From: Paenibacillus tepidiphilus
Lineage (GTDB): Bacteria; Bacillota; Bacilli; Paenibacillales; Paenibacillaceae
Length of the DNA stretch: 64,000 nt
Direction: 5' to 3'
NCBI RefSeq assembly: GCF_008635795.1
Contig: NZ_VWRQ01000003.1
Location: 186,001 to 250,000 of the forward strand
Of the stretch, positions 26,668 through 35,206 are shown in pieces (the stretch's first letter is position 1; each line of letters opens with the position of its first letter). The position numbers were made by a program, and so were the translations under genes. Under the pieces are notes generated by a model. That model was not told the DNA's origin. It saw nothing but the letters and a program-made list of their open reading frames with translations, and did no database searches.

Positions 26668-28656
26668 ATGAAAAGCAAATTGTATCACGGCACGGCCTGG
26701 TATCCCGAGCTGTGGGAGGAAGAGGTCCGCCGTCAGGATCTTCTGCTGATGAAGGAAGCGGGGATTAACCTGGTGCGTATGGGCGAGTTCGTGTGGTCGG
26801 TGCTGGAGCCCGAGGAGGGCCGGATCGACGCCGGTCCGTTCGCCGAGTACATTGCCGAACTGCATAAGCATGGAATAGATACGATTATGTGCACACCGAC
26901 GGCGACCCCGCCGGTATGGCTGACGCACGGGCACCCCGAACGGCTCTTTGTCGATAGGGACGGGCACGTCATGGGACACGGATCAAGGCAGCATGTCTGC
27001 ACGAACAATCCTTATTTCCGGGAGCGTGCTGCGCTCCTTGCCGGACACCTCGGCCGCAGGCTTGGCGGGCTGCCGGGCCTTGTTGCCTGGCAGCTCGACA
27101 ACGAATTCAAATCGCATGTGGCGGAATGTATGTGCGGCACTTGCCGGACGCTATGGCATGAGTGGCTGGAGAGGCGTTACGGAACGGTTGCACAGTTGAA
27201 TGAAGCATGGGGAACGGGCGTATGGAGTCACACCTACCAGCGGTTCGACCAGGTGCCGCAGCCTGTGGCCACCCCTTTCCTGCATAATTCTTCGCTGCAG
27301 ACCATGTACCGCCTGTTCCAGGCGGAGCAGATCGCGGAATTCGCGGACGAGCAGGCGGCCATTCTGCGGCGGTATTCACTGGCGCCTGTTACGCATAACA
27401 GCAGCGTCGCCTTTCATCTCGACAACGAGCAGCTGTTCCGCGGCCTGGACTTCGCCGCTTACGACACCTATGCATCGCAGGCCAATATGCATGCCTACAC
27501 GCTGAACTGCGACCTATGGCGGAATTTGAAGCCGGGCAAGGATTTCTGGGTGATGGAGACCAGCCCGTCGTATGCGGGCTCGCTGCAGAGCTATGCCGTG
27601 CCGCACCCGGACGGCTACGTGGCGGCCGAAGCGGTCGCTGCGTATGCGCTGGGCGCCGGGGCCTTCTGTTACTGGCTGTGGCGGCAGCAGCGCAGCGGCA
27701 GCGAGCAGCCGCACGGCTCGGTGCTCAGCGCCTGGGGCGAGCCTGCGCTCGGCTACGATCAGGTGCTGCTGGCCTCGCAGGCACGGCTGGCCATCGAGCC
27801 GGTGATGCTTGCGACCCGTCCCATGCAGGCGGAGGTAGCCATCACCTATTCGGACCGCACCAAGGCCTATCTGGCCACGGAACCTCACCGCAAGCTGAAT
27901 TACCGCAGCCTGCTGGGCGACTTCTACAAGCGGATCCTGGACATGGGCATTCACCGCGACCTGGTGCCCGAGGGCGGCGCTTTGGACGGCTATAAGCTGC
28001 TGTTTACGCCGTTCGTGCATTATTTATCGCCGGAGTTCCTGGCGAAGGCGCTTGCCTTCACGGAGGCGGGCGGCATCTGGATCGCCGGCCCGCTGACTGG
28101 CGGGCGGACGGCAGAGCATACGCTGCATACGGATGCCGCGTTGGGCGCTCTTGAGCATGCCGCCGGGGTCAAGACCAAATTCGTCTACCCCATGGACGGC
28201 ACCGGCAGCATCGGCACGGCCTTCGGGCTGTCCGCGCCTCTGTCCTTGTGGAGCGCGGTCTTCGAGCCGCTGCCCGGGGGCGCTTCCGTGATCGGAGAGA
28301 TCACGGAGGGCCGGACACCGGGCCTTGCCTTCCTCACCGAGCAGCCTTACGGCCGCGGCGCGGTGGTCATGCTCGGCTCGCTGCCGGCCGGCGAAGACGG
28401 CGATGCGCTGCTGCGCGCGCTGATCGATCATTACGCGCAGCGGGCGGGCGTTACGCTGCGCACCGACGCGGGCGCGGGCACACTGGTCTGCCCGCGGCGC
28501 GGCGAGGTTGACGAGGTGTGGACCCTCGTCAACATGGACGGGCGCGGCGGCGCGGTTACCCTGCCGCGCCCCGCCCGGGACGCGCTGAGCGGCGCCGCGG
28601 TACCCGCTGGCCGCTTCACGCTCGCAGCCTATGAATACAGGCTGCTTCAACTGTAG
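26668..28656 (+). CDS. GH42 beta-galactosidase
   Basis: A 662-residue glycoside hydrolase family 42 enzyme. The start YHGTAWYPELWEEEVRRQDL is the family hallmark. Asn-Glu in WQLDNEFKSH (about residue 150) is the acid/base, and Glu in VMETSPS (about residue 297) the nucleophile. A zinc-cluster-type cysteine set is present (HVCTNN, ECMCGTC). No signal peptide, so it should release galactose from imported oligosaccharides, like YesZ. AAGGAGAG precedes the ATG at 26668; the open frame continues upstream to 26341, but that part overlaps the divergent permease gene. The 3' third is very GC-rich. Confidence 0.92.
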   Translation: MKSKLYHGTAWYPELWEEEVRRQDLLLMKEAGINLVRMGEFVWSVLEPEEGRIDAGPFAEYIAELHKHGIDTIMCTPTATPPVWLTHGHPERLFVDRDGHVMGHGSRQHVCTNNPYFRERAALLAGHLGRRLGGLPGLVAWQLDNEFKSHVAECMCGTCRTLWHEWLERRYGTVAQLNEAWGTGVWSHTYQRFDQVPQPVATPFLHNSSLQTMYRLFQAEQIAEFADEQAAILRRYSLAPVTHNSSVAFHLDNEQLFRGLDFAAYDTYASQANMHAYTLNCDLWRNLKPGKDFWVMETSPSYAGSLQSYAVPHPDGYVAAEAVAAYALGAGAFCYWLWRQQRSGSEQPHGSVLSAWGEPALGYDQVLLASQARLAIEPVMLATRPMQAEVAITYSDRTKAYLATEPHRKLNYRSLLGDFYKRILDMGIHRDLVPEGGALDGYKLLFTPFVHYLSPEFLAKALAFTEAGGIWIAGPLTGGRTAEHTLHTDAALGALEHAAGVKTKFVYPMDGTGSIGTAFGLSAPLSLWSAVFEPLPGGASVIGEITEGRTPGLAFLTEQPYGRGAVVMLGSLPAGEDGDALLRALIDHYAQRAGVTLRTDAGAGTLVCPRRGEVDEVWTLVNMDGRGGAVTLPRPARDALSGAAVPAGRFTLAAYEYRLLQL

Positions 28657-28671
28657 TCGCTGCCCGTGTGC

Positions 28672-29045
28672 CGGCTCAACGCAGCTTCGCCATGCACGAT
28701 CTAACCCGGCTATGCACCGACTAACTGCTGCTACCGTCTAACTACTGCTTTACACCAGCTAACTGCTGCTACACTACTTACTTCTGCTATACAACATCTA
28801 ACGCAGCTTTACACTAATTTATCGCAGCCATACACTAACTAACCCAGCCGTACACCAATTAATCGCAGCCCTACACCAACTAACTCAGCTACACACCAGC
28901 TAACTGCAGCTGTTCGCCAGTTAACACAGCTATGTACCTACTAACTGTTGCTACTAACTGACTGCTGCTATACAACATCTAACGCAGCTATACACCAAAC
29001 TAACTCTGCTTTTACCAGCTAACACAGCTATGCATAACTTCTAGC
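28672..29045. repeat. Degenerate tandem array, about 17 copies of a 20-21 bp unit
   Basis: Read unit by unit, the sequence between the GH42 stop and 29045 consists of about 17 diverged copies of CAGCTATACACCAACTAAC with one or two variable bases between them. Most units are 20 or 21 bp; a few are 17 or 19. CTAAC (or close variants) recurs at almost every unit end. No open reading frame explains it. The period of about 20.5 bp is close to two turns of B-DNA. Confidence 0.8.
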
Positions 29046-29105
29046 TTGTCATAGGGCTGGCTACGTTCATGTATGGAACCTTTAATACTCGGCACGCTCA
29101 AGGTA

Positions 29106-29292
29106 CTAAGTGGATTTTCGCAAACTAAATTAACCAAAAAAGCTTGCGGAAGAGATCTAAGTGGATAACAGCAAACTAATTTGCCCCATTTTGCGGTTGG
29201 GCGGCCCAAACCCGCGAATTAGTTTGCTCATTTCCACTTAGATTCTGTAAAACTGCTAAAAACCCTAAATTAGTTTGCGATTTTCCAATTAG
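29106..29292. repeat. Nested inverted repeat made of four 25-27 bp elements
   Basis: Two direct copies of CTAAGTGGA...GCAAACTAA (29106-29131, 29157-29183) are followed by two inverted copies (29217-29241, 29267-29292). The inner pair and the outer pair are each mutually complementary with a few mismatches, so the 187-bp block can fold as a nested hairpin. No coding region is present. It resembles a small interspersed palindromic element. Confidence 0.75.
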
Positions 29293-29331
29293 ACCGGCAG
29301 AACGCTAAATACATCACCCGAAAATAAAAAT

Positions 29332-29380
29332 AGCGGTTCTCCAATAACAGAGAACCGCTGCTCATATCGGAGAACCGCTG
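29332..29380. repeat. AGCGGTTCTC hairpin repeats
   Basis: AGCGGTTCTC (29332-29341) pairs perfectly with GAGAACCGCT (29350-29359), and GGAGAACCGCTG recurs at 29369-29380. The hairpin could work as a transcription barrier downstream of the convergent GH42 and LLM genes, though no T run follows directly. Confidence 0.65.
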
Positions 29381-29504
29381 TTAATCCGTTCTTACGCATA
29401 GAATCGCATATGCAAGAGCAAGAACAAACGTTAATTAGTGCTTTGTACTTAAACCTACGCTTCTGCGTTCGATCATACAGCCTTACCTACTCCTGCTCTT
29501 CTTT

Positions 29505-29568
29505 GCCTTACTTATTCACTGCTCTTCTCCCAGCGTGCCTTACTTATTCCCCGCTCTTCTCCCAGCGC
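29505..29568. repeat. 32-bp tandem duplication at the 3' end of the LLM gene
   Basis: Positions 29505-29536 and 29537-29568 are adjacent copies differing at about three bases. The right copy encodes the last residues (WEKSGE) and stop of the LLM-family gene; the left copy repeats this end, including an in-register stop, after the real stop codon. Confidence 0.75.
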
Positions 29569-30599
29569 GCAACTTCCTCCCGCACGCGCGGTGCCACTTC
29601 GGTTCCCAGCAGCCGGATGGCTTCCATGACCTCCGCATGCGGCATCGTTCCGTGCGGCACATGCAGCAGGAAGCGCGTAACCCCCACATGCTTGCGCAGG
29701 TGAATGATCTTGGCGGCTACGGTTGCCGGGTCGCCGACATACAGTGCGCCGTCCCAGCTGCAAGCCGCGTCATAGTCTGCACGGGTATAAGGCGGCAATC
29801 CCTTCTCGACGGCCCGGAAATTCGTGCGGGCGTAGGTCGAAGGGAAGAACCGCTCGGCAGCAGCCGCTTCAGTCTCGGCGACGAAGCCGTGCGAATGCGT
29901 GGCAACCGGCAGCTTGGATACATCATGGCCCGCTTTCGCCGCCGCTGCCTTATAGAGCCGAACATGCTCAGCGTAATCCGAAGGATTGACATTGCCGATA
30001 ATGGCAAGGGCGAATGGCAAGCCAAGTGTACCGGCGCGTACGGCAGATGCATGGCTTCCGGCGCTGGCAATCCATACGGGCAGCGGCTGCTGCACCGGAC
30101 GCGGATAGATTGTCTGGTTATGTATCGCCGGTCTGAACTTGCCGCTCCAGTTGAGCTTCTCCGCAGCGCGGATTTGCAGCAGCAGATCCAGCTTCTCCTC
30201 GAACAGTTCTTCATAATCCTTCAGATCGTAGCCGAAGAGCGGAAACGATTCGGTAAAAGACCCCCGTCCCACCATGATTTCGGCCCGTCCGTCCGACAGC
30301 CCGTCCAGCGTGGCGAAATCCTGAAACACGCGCACCGGATCGGAGGACGATAAGATCATCACCGCACTGGTCAAGCGGATCCGGGTTGTCCGCGATGCCG
30401 CCGCAGCCATCACTACCGCAGGCGAAGACGCGGCAAAATCGGGACGGTGATGTTCGCCTACACCATACACATCAAGCCCCACCTGATCCGCCAGCACAAT
30501 CTCCTCCACCACCTCGCGCAGCCGCTGCGCATGACTCATTGTCTCTCCTGTTACCGGATCGGGCGTTGTCTCGACAAAGGTGCTTACACCTATTTCCAC
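29544..30599 (-). CDS. LLM-class flavin-dependent monooxygenase-like protein
   Basis: A 351-residue bacterial-luciferase-like protein (TIM barrel). It has GLDVYGVGEHHRPDFAASSP, LTSAVMILSSSDPVRVFQDF and the glycine-rich FMN-binding area GRAEIMVGRGSFTES typical of the MsnO8/YtmO-like LLM group. It uses reduced FMN or F420; substrate unknown. The start is a GTG with AGGAGG eight bases upstream. Its 3' end is part of a 32-bp tandem duplication. No operon partner is evident. Confidence 0.85.
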   Translation of the reverse strand: MEIGVSTFVETTPDPVTGETMSHAQRLREVVEEIVLADQVGLDVYGVGEHHRPDFAASSPAVVMAAAASRTTRIRLTSAVMILSSSDPVRVFQDFATLDGLSDGRAEIMVGRGSFTESFPLFGYDLKDYEELFEEKLDLLLQIRAAEKLNWSGKFRPAIHNQTIYPRPVQQPLPVWIASAGSHASAVRAGTLGLPFALAIIGNVNPSDYAEHVRLYKAAAAKAGHDVSKLPVATHSHGFVAETEAAAAERFFPSTYARTNFRAVEKGLPPYTRADYDAACSWDGALYVGDPATVAAKIIHLRKHVGVTRFLLHVPHGTMPHAEVMEAIRLLGTEVAPRVREEVARWEKSGE

Positions 30600-30718
30600 A
30601 ATTATTTCCTCCTACAATCGGATTGCATAGTTCGTATGCATAATAAGCTAATTCATTTATCTTAAATCTTCGATATGAAATATTCAAAGGTTTAATTTTG
30701 ATCCATAAGGAAAAGAAA

Positions 30719-30744
30719 AGGCAACCGGGCTTACCCGGCTGCCT
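30719..30744 (-). terminator. Terminator of the ferric-siderophore binding protein gene
   Basis: AGGCAACCGGG and CCCGGCTGCCT pair around a CTTA-type loop with one mismatch. On the minus strand a T-rich CCTTTTCTTTTCC tract follows. It lies 140 bp after the stop at 30884. A direct repeat GTTCCGATCATCCTG (30752 and 30814) lies between the stop and the hairpin. Confidence 0.6.
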
Positions 30745-30883
30745 GAATACTGTTCCGATCATCCTGTTACTCTTCCTATCATTCGACTACTTGACTCCGT
30801 AGGCCAAAATATCGTTCCGATCATCCTGCTACTTCTACCAATCTTCCTACAACCCCACTCCATAAACCTCAAAGTCTCTCGCC

Positions 30884-31969
30884 TTAGTTCCCTGCCAGCT
30901 CAGCAGCCAGTTTCTCGGCTCCGTCGAAGATGGAGTAGCTGTAGCCCCAGAACTGGTTGAAATCAATGACATGGATTTCCTTGTTCTTGATCGCATTCAG
31001 GCTCTGCAGCGATGGATCGGCATAGAAGGTGTCGATGGTGGCCTGCGGATCAGGGCCTCCTGTATAGTCGGACAGCAGCATCACATCCGGGTTCGTGGCC
31101 AGCAATTGCTCTTTGCTGATTTCGCCGGTAATGTCGCCGAAGCTGTTTTTAAGTCCGAGCAATCCCAGTACATCGCCGGCAAAAGTGTCAATGTTTCCGC
31201 TGTAGACGGCAATTGCACCGTTTCCGCCGTCCGATACATACGCGAAGGTCTTCTCACCGTTAGACTTGGCTTTAATCGCTTCGGCACGTGCTTTCAGTTC
31301 CTCTGTAAAGGCAGCCGCCTGTTCCTGTACGTCAAAAATTTGTCCAATCTGCTCGATATCCTTGTACAGGCTGTCCAGCGTCGCGCCCTTCACGCTGGTA
31401 TTCTGCAGATAAGTCTTGATTCCCAGCCCGTTCAGACCTTCGACTGTTCCGACACCCCAATCGGCATCAGCGAACAGGTCCGCCCGTCCGAGCACCAGAT
31501 CCGGGCTGGCGCCGACTACCAGTTCCTTGCTGGCGTAATTTTCGGTAATCACCGGAAGCTTCTTGAATTCCTCCGCTACCGCCGGATCCCCGTCACCATA
31601 AAGTGCTGCTACCCCGACAATTTTATCCGTCAGACCCAGCTTGATCATAAGCTCGGCAGCGCCTTGAGTATTGGCAACCACCTTCTGCGGTACCTGGTCA
31701 AATGTCTGTGACTTAGACGTCCATTCCGTTCCTTCTCCATTGTTCGTATAATTCTCAATCGTCAGCGGGTATACCGTCTTGGCGCTTGCCGCCGTCTCTT
31801 CCGCAGCTGCTGTAGCCGAAGGCTCTGCAGTGGCCGCCTGATTGGCTGCATTGCTTGTCCCGCCCGAGTTATTTGCATTTCCGGCGTTGTTAGAAGAACA
31901 GCCGGCAATCATCAATACCACCATTAATACCGCAAGCAGCGGCAACAAACCTCTCCATCTTTTACCCAT
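30884..31969 (-). CDS. Ferric-siderophore ABC transporter binding lipoprotein
   Basis: A 361-residue lipoprotein with signal peptide VLMVVLMIAGC and an S/N/A-rich linker. The mature domain is a type III (helical-backbone, FecB/FepB-like) binding protein: PQKVVANTQGAAELMIKLG, then LVVGASPDLVLGRADLF and LATNPDVMLLSDYTGG. It should capture an iron chelate outside the cell for the divergent permease and ATPase at 32163-34042. The divergent arrangement shares a 193-bp region with two Fur boxes. The chelate is not identifiable from sequence. Confidence 0.88.
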   Translation of the reverse strand: MGKRWRGLLPLLAVLMVVLMIAGCSSNNAGNANNSGGTSNAANQAATAEPSATAAAEETAASAKTVYPLTIENYTNNGEGTEWTSKSQTFDQVPQKVVANTQGAAELMIKLGLTDKIVGVAALYGDGDPAVAEEFKKLPVITENYASKELVVGASPDLVLGRADLFADADWGVGTVEGLNGLGIKTYLQNTSVKGATLDSLYKDIEQIGQIFDVQEQAAAFTEELKARAEAIKAKSNGEKTFAYVSDGGNGAIAVYSGNIDTFAGDVLGLLGLKNSFGDITGEISKEQLLATNPDVMLLSDYTGGPDPQATIDTFYADPSLQSLNAIKNKEIHVIDFNQFWGYSYSIFDGAEKLAAELAGN

Positions 31970-32078
31970 GATTTCAGACCCTCTCCTCTATGTAAACTAT
32001 GAATTTGTTCCGCAGGCAATGCTATTACGGTGCTGCCTGGTACAAACGTAGAATATTAAAATTTAAACGTCATGTCAA

Positions 32079-32109
32079 TGAGAATTATTATCATTGACAA
32101 TCATTCTCA
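32079..32109. promoter_or_regulatory. Two adjacent Fur boxes
   Basis: TGAGAATTATTATCA (32079-32093) matches the 7-1-7 Fur consensus TGATAATnATTATCA at 13 of 14 fixed positions. TGACAATCATTCTCA (32095-32109) matches at 12. Their offset of 16 bp allows two dimers to bind side by side. They lie between the divergent binding-protein and permease genes, so both should be repressed under iron-replete conditions. Confidence 0.82.
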
Positions 32110-32162
32110 AGAGAAATATATTTAGATAATAACTTTACACGCTAGGAGAATCGATAATCGCC

Positions 32163-33269
32163 ATGCAGACTGCGACCTTAACCGGCAACGAGCCCAAGAA
32201 ATCACTAATACATACACGCTCCGGATTTTTAGCGATGACCGGTGTACTCCTGATCATTATGCTGCTGTCGGCCGGCGCCGCCGTATCCTTCGGGCAGGTG
32301 GAAATTCCGATTTCCCAATCCTACCGCATATTGCTTCATCAAATCACAGGCATTCAAATCGGCGACCCAGCGGATCTGGCCTCCGGTTCATTCGTAGATA
32401 TCATCTGGAAAATCCGCCTTCCGCGCGTCCTGCTCGCCATGTTCATCGGCGCCGGACTGACGCTGTGCGGAACCATCATGCAGGCCGCTGTGCAGAACCC
32501 GCTTGCCGATCCTTACATTCTTGGCATTTCCTCCGGCGCCTCGCTGGGCGCAACCTTCGCCATCCTTGTCGGCTTCGGGTCGATCGGCTTCCTGGGGCAG
32601 ACGGGAATCGCCTTCTGGGCGTTCGCCGGTGCAGTCGGCGCCTCGCTGCTCGTGCTGATGCTGGCCAGCTCCGGCGGCAAAATGACCTCCGTCAAGCTTG
32701 TCCTCGCCGGCATGGTCATCAATGCGTTATGTACGGCCTTCGCCAATTTTATCGTTTATTTTGCCAACAACGCCGAAGGCATCAAGACGGTTACGTTCTG
32801 GACCATGGGCAGTCTGGCCGCTGCCAGCTGGGACAAGCTGCCGCTGATCTCTATCGTTATTGTGCTGTCCGTGGCCTTCTTCCTGCTGCAGTCCCGGGTG
32901 CTTAACACCATGCTCCTCGGCGATGAGGCAGCCGTTACACTGGGGATCAACCTTAGTGTGTACCGCCGGGCCTACCTGGTTGTCTCTGCACTGATTACCG
33001 GTGTAATGGTCGCCAGCTGCGGTATGATCGGCTTCGTGGGGTTGATTATCCCCCATATGGTCCGCGGGCTCGTAGGCTCCGACCACCGCCGGCTGCTGCC
33101 GACCTCCGTCCTCTGCGGCGCGATCTTCCTGATCTGGACGGATGTGATCGCCCGTACCATTGTGCCGAATGTAGAGCTTCCTATCGGTATTATCACCGCT
33201 CTGATCGGTGCACCGCTGTTCATGTATATGCTTGTCAAAAAAGGCTACGCGTTTGGAGGGAAATCCTGA
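32163..33269 (+). CDS. Ferric-siderophore ABC transporter permease (FecCD family)
   Basis: A 368-residue FecCD/BtuC-type permease with about ten predicted membrane helices. The family motif RLPRVLLAMFIGAGLTLCGT and QNPLADPYILGISSGASLGA are intact, as is the ATPase-contact region around GLIIPHMVRGLVGSDHRRLL. A single permease gene implies a homodimeric channel. Its stop overlaps the ATPase start as TGATG. AGGAG lies a little far (14 nt) upstream of the ATG. Confidence 0.92.
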   Translation: MQTATLTGNEPKKSLIHTRSGFLAMTGVLLIIMLLSAGAAVSFGQVEIPISQSYRILLHQITGIQIGDPADLASGSFVDIIWKIRLPRVLLAMFIGAGLTLCGTIMQAAVQNPLADPYILGISSGASLGATFAILVGFGSIGFLGQTGIAFWAFAGAVGASLLVLMLASSGGKMTSVKLVLAGMVINALCTAFANFIVYFANNAEGIKTVTFWTMGSLAAASWDKLPLISIVIVLSVAFFLLQSRVLNTMLLGDEAAVTLGINLSVYRRAYLVVSALITGVMVASCGMIGFVGLIIPHMVRGLVGSDHRRLLPTSVLCGAIFLIWTDVIARTIVPNVELPIGIITALIGAPLFMYMLVKKGYAFGGKS

Positions 33270-34042
33270 TGAATTTAAATGTCGACCGGTTATGTGTCTC
33301 TTTCGCCGATGCCCATATCGTGAATGAAGTATCCGTCCAGGTGAAGAACAAGCAATTTGTCGGCCTGATCGGTCCCAACGGCTGCGGCAAGTCCACCCTG
33401 CTCAAGAGTATCTACAAAGTAATCAAACCCCGCGAGGGCGAGGTACTTCTCGGCGATATCAATGTCATCAAAGCGAATCCCAAGCAGGTCTCGCGCAAGC
33501 TGGGGGTAGTCGGCCAGTTCAATGAACTGAGCTTTGACTTCACGGTGCAGGAGATGGTCATGATGGGCCGCACTCCGCATAAGGGCTTGCTGGAAACCGA
33601 CAGCAGCGACGATTACCGCATTGTCGAGGCCGCTTTGGCCAAGGTCAATCTGGCCTCCTACGCGAACCGCAGCTATAATTCCTTGTCAGGCGGCGAGAAG
33701 CAGCGGGTCATCCTGGCCCGCACCCTGGCACAGCAGCCGGAGTTCATGATCCTTGATGAGCCAACCAACCATCTGGACATTAAATACCAGCTGCAGATTC
33801 TCAGCATCGTGCGTAAGCTGGACATCGGCATTCTCGCCGCGCTCCATGACCTGACACTGGCTGCCGAATACTGCGACTACCTGTATGTCATGAAGGAAGG
33901 CCGGGTCGTGGCCAAGGGTGAACCGGAGCAGATTCTGACCAAGGAGCTGATCGCCGAGGTATTCGACGTCGACTGCGAGATTTACCGCAATCCCGTCACC
34001 GGCGGACTGGGCATTGCCTATCTGCAGGCAGGCGGGATGTAG
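33269..34042 (+). CDS. Ferric-siderophore ABC transporter ATPase
   Basis: A 257-residue ATPase with Walker A GPNGCGKST, Q-loop region VVGQFNELSFDFTVQEMV, signature LSGGEKQRV, Walker B FMILDEPTNHLD and the switch His in LAALHDLTLA. This is the FecE/FepC type that energises siderophore import. It is translationally coupled to the permease by a 1-nt overlap and followed by a strong terminator. Confidence 0.93.
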   Translation: MNLNVDRLCVSFADAHIVNEVSVQVKNKQFVGLIGPNGCGKSTLLKSIYKVIKPREGEVLLGDINVIKANPKQVSRKLGVVGQFNELSFDFTVQEMVMMGRTPHKGLLETDSSDDYRIVEAALAKVNLASYANRSYNSLSGGEKQRVILARTLAQQPEFMILDEPTNHLDIKYQLQILSIVRKLDIGILAALHDLTLAAEYCDYLYVMKEGRVVAKGEPEQILTKELIAEVFDVDCEIYRNPVTGGLGIAYLQAGGM

Positions 34043-34056
34043 AATAGAATATTTGC

Positions 34057-34095
34057 AGGGGTGAACAGACGCAAATCTGGCTCACCCCTTTTTTT
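34057..34095 (+). terminator. Rho-independent terminator of the iron-uptake operon
   Basis: AGGGGTGA (34057-34064) pairs with TCACCCCT (34082-34089), followed by a run of seven T. Confidence 0.88.
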
Positions 34096-34171
34096 CTTGC
34101 AATCCATAGTACACTTGTAGGAGCAAGACAACTGAGTACATGCTGATACGCAGCAGATGGGAGAGAATGCA

Positions 34172-35164
34172 ATGGAAACAGCCTACCAGGCAAAGCTCGA
34201 ACTGTTCGCCGCCAATGCCCAGAACGTCAAATCAGAGTTCAGCTGGCACAACGCCCAGATCAACCGGCTTGCAGCATTGCTGTATACGGCGGAGAACCGG
34301 AATGCGGACGCGCAGGCAATCCGCTACTGCTACGATCTGCTTAAGGAGAAGACAGGGTTCTTCTCGCAGTTCAGAGGAAATCTGGGTGTCTGCATCGCGG
34401 CTCTGCTGGCCCTCTCCGGCGATCCCTCCAAGCAGCTTAACGATACCCTCTCCGTCTATGAACAGATGAAGGAAGCCAAATTCAGAGCCTCCGACTACTT
34501 GGTTATTGCCGCCCACCAGATTGCTGCCCATTCGGCAGACGGAAATTACGGTACAGCCATTGAACGGGCCAAAATCTTTTACGACCGGATGAAGTCCCGG
34601 CATTACTTTCTTACGGGGCAGGATGATTATATTTACGCTGCACTGCTCGGCTTATCCTCGCTGGATGTCGAGAGCAGTGTAGAACGTATGGAGCAGCTCT
34701 ATTCGTTGCTGAAGCCGGAGTTCGGGGCCAGTAACCGTCTGCAGGCGTTGACGCAGGTACTGGTGCTAGGGGAAGACAGCACGGAAACGGCAAGCCGGCT
34801 GCTGCTGCTGCAGGAGGATTTCCGCCGACGGGGCCTCCGGCTGGACAAGGAATATACCTTAACCTCGCTTGGTATTCTGTCGCTGCTGCCCGCTGAACGG
34901 GAGACAGTTGTGCGTACGGTGGAAGAGACATACGAGTTTTTGCGGGAACAGAAAGGATTCGGCAGCTTCTGGCTCACCAAGCAGGAAGTCCTGCTGTACT
35001 CGGCTGCGCTGGCAGCCTACAAGCAAATTGAGGATATTCAGAAGGGCCTGCTGACCGCCTCACTCTCCACCAGCCTAACCAGCATCGTCATAGCCCAGCA
35101 ATCTGCAAGCGCCGCCGCAGCGGCCTCTGCAGCCGCTGCGGCATCTTCATCCTCTTCGGATTAA
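34172..35164 (+). CDS. DUF4003-family protein
   Basis: A 330-residue helical protein matching DUF4003 by its start (METAYQAKLELFAANAQNVK) and RGNLGVCIAALLALSGDPSK, VYEQMKEAKFRASDYLVIAA segments. Function of the family is unknown; it looks like a TPR-type or helical-repeat scaffold. The C-terminus is a low-complexity Ala/Ser tail. The ATG at 34172 is preferred over 34157 because GGGAG lies eight bases upstream. It is monocistronic and ends in a good terminator. Confidence 0.78.
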   Translation: METAYQAKLELFAANAQNVKSEFSWHNAQINRLAALLYTAENRNADAQAIRYCYDLLKEKTGFFSQFRGNLGVCIAALLALSGDPSKQLNDTLSVYEQMKEAKFRASDYLVIAAHQIAAHSADGNYGTAIERAKIFYDRMKSRHYFLTGQDDYIYAALLGLSSLDVESSVERMEQLYSLLKPEFGASNRLQALTQVLVLGEDSTETASRLLLLQEDFRRRGLRLDKEYTLTSLGILSLLPAERETVVRTVEETYEFLREQKGFGSFWLTKQEVLLYSAALAAYKQIEDIQKGLLTASLSTSLTSIVIAQQSASAAAAASAAAAASSSSSD

Positions 35165-35170
35165 GGGTTG

Positions 35171-35203
35171 GGGCAGCGGCTCCCGGGCTTCCGCTGCCCT
35201 TTT
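35171..35203 (+). terminator. Rho-independent terminator of the DUF4003 gene
   Basis: GGGCAGCGG (35171-35179) pairs with CCGCTGCCC (35191-35199), followed by TTTT. It marks the left boundary of the biosynthetic cluster, whose last gene ends four bases further on from the opposite direction. Confidence 0.8.
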
Positions 35204-35206
35204 CCA

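Noticed and set aside
28672..29045. CRISPR array
   Set aside because: Units are contiguous, diverged and 20-21 bp, without unique spacers or cas genes.
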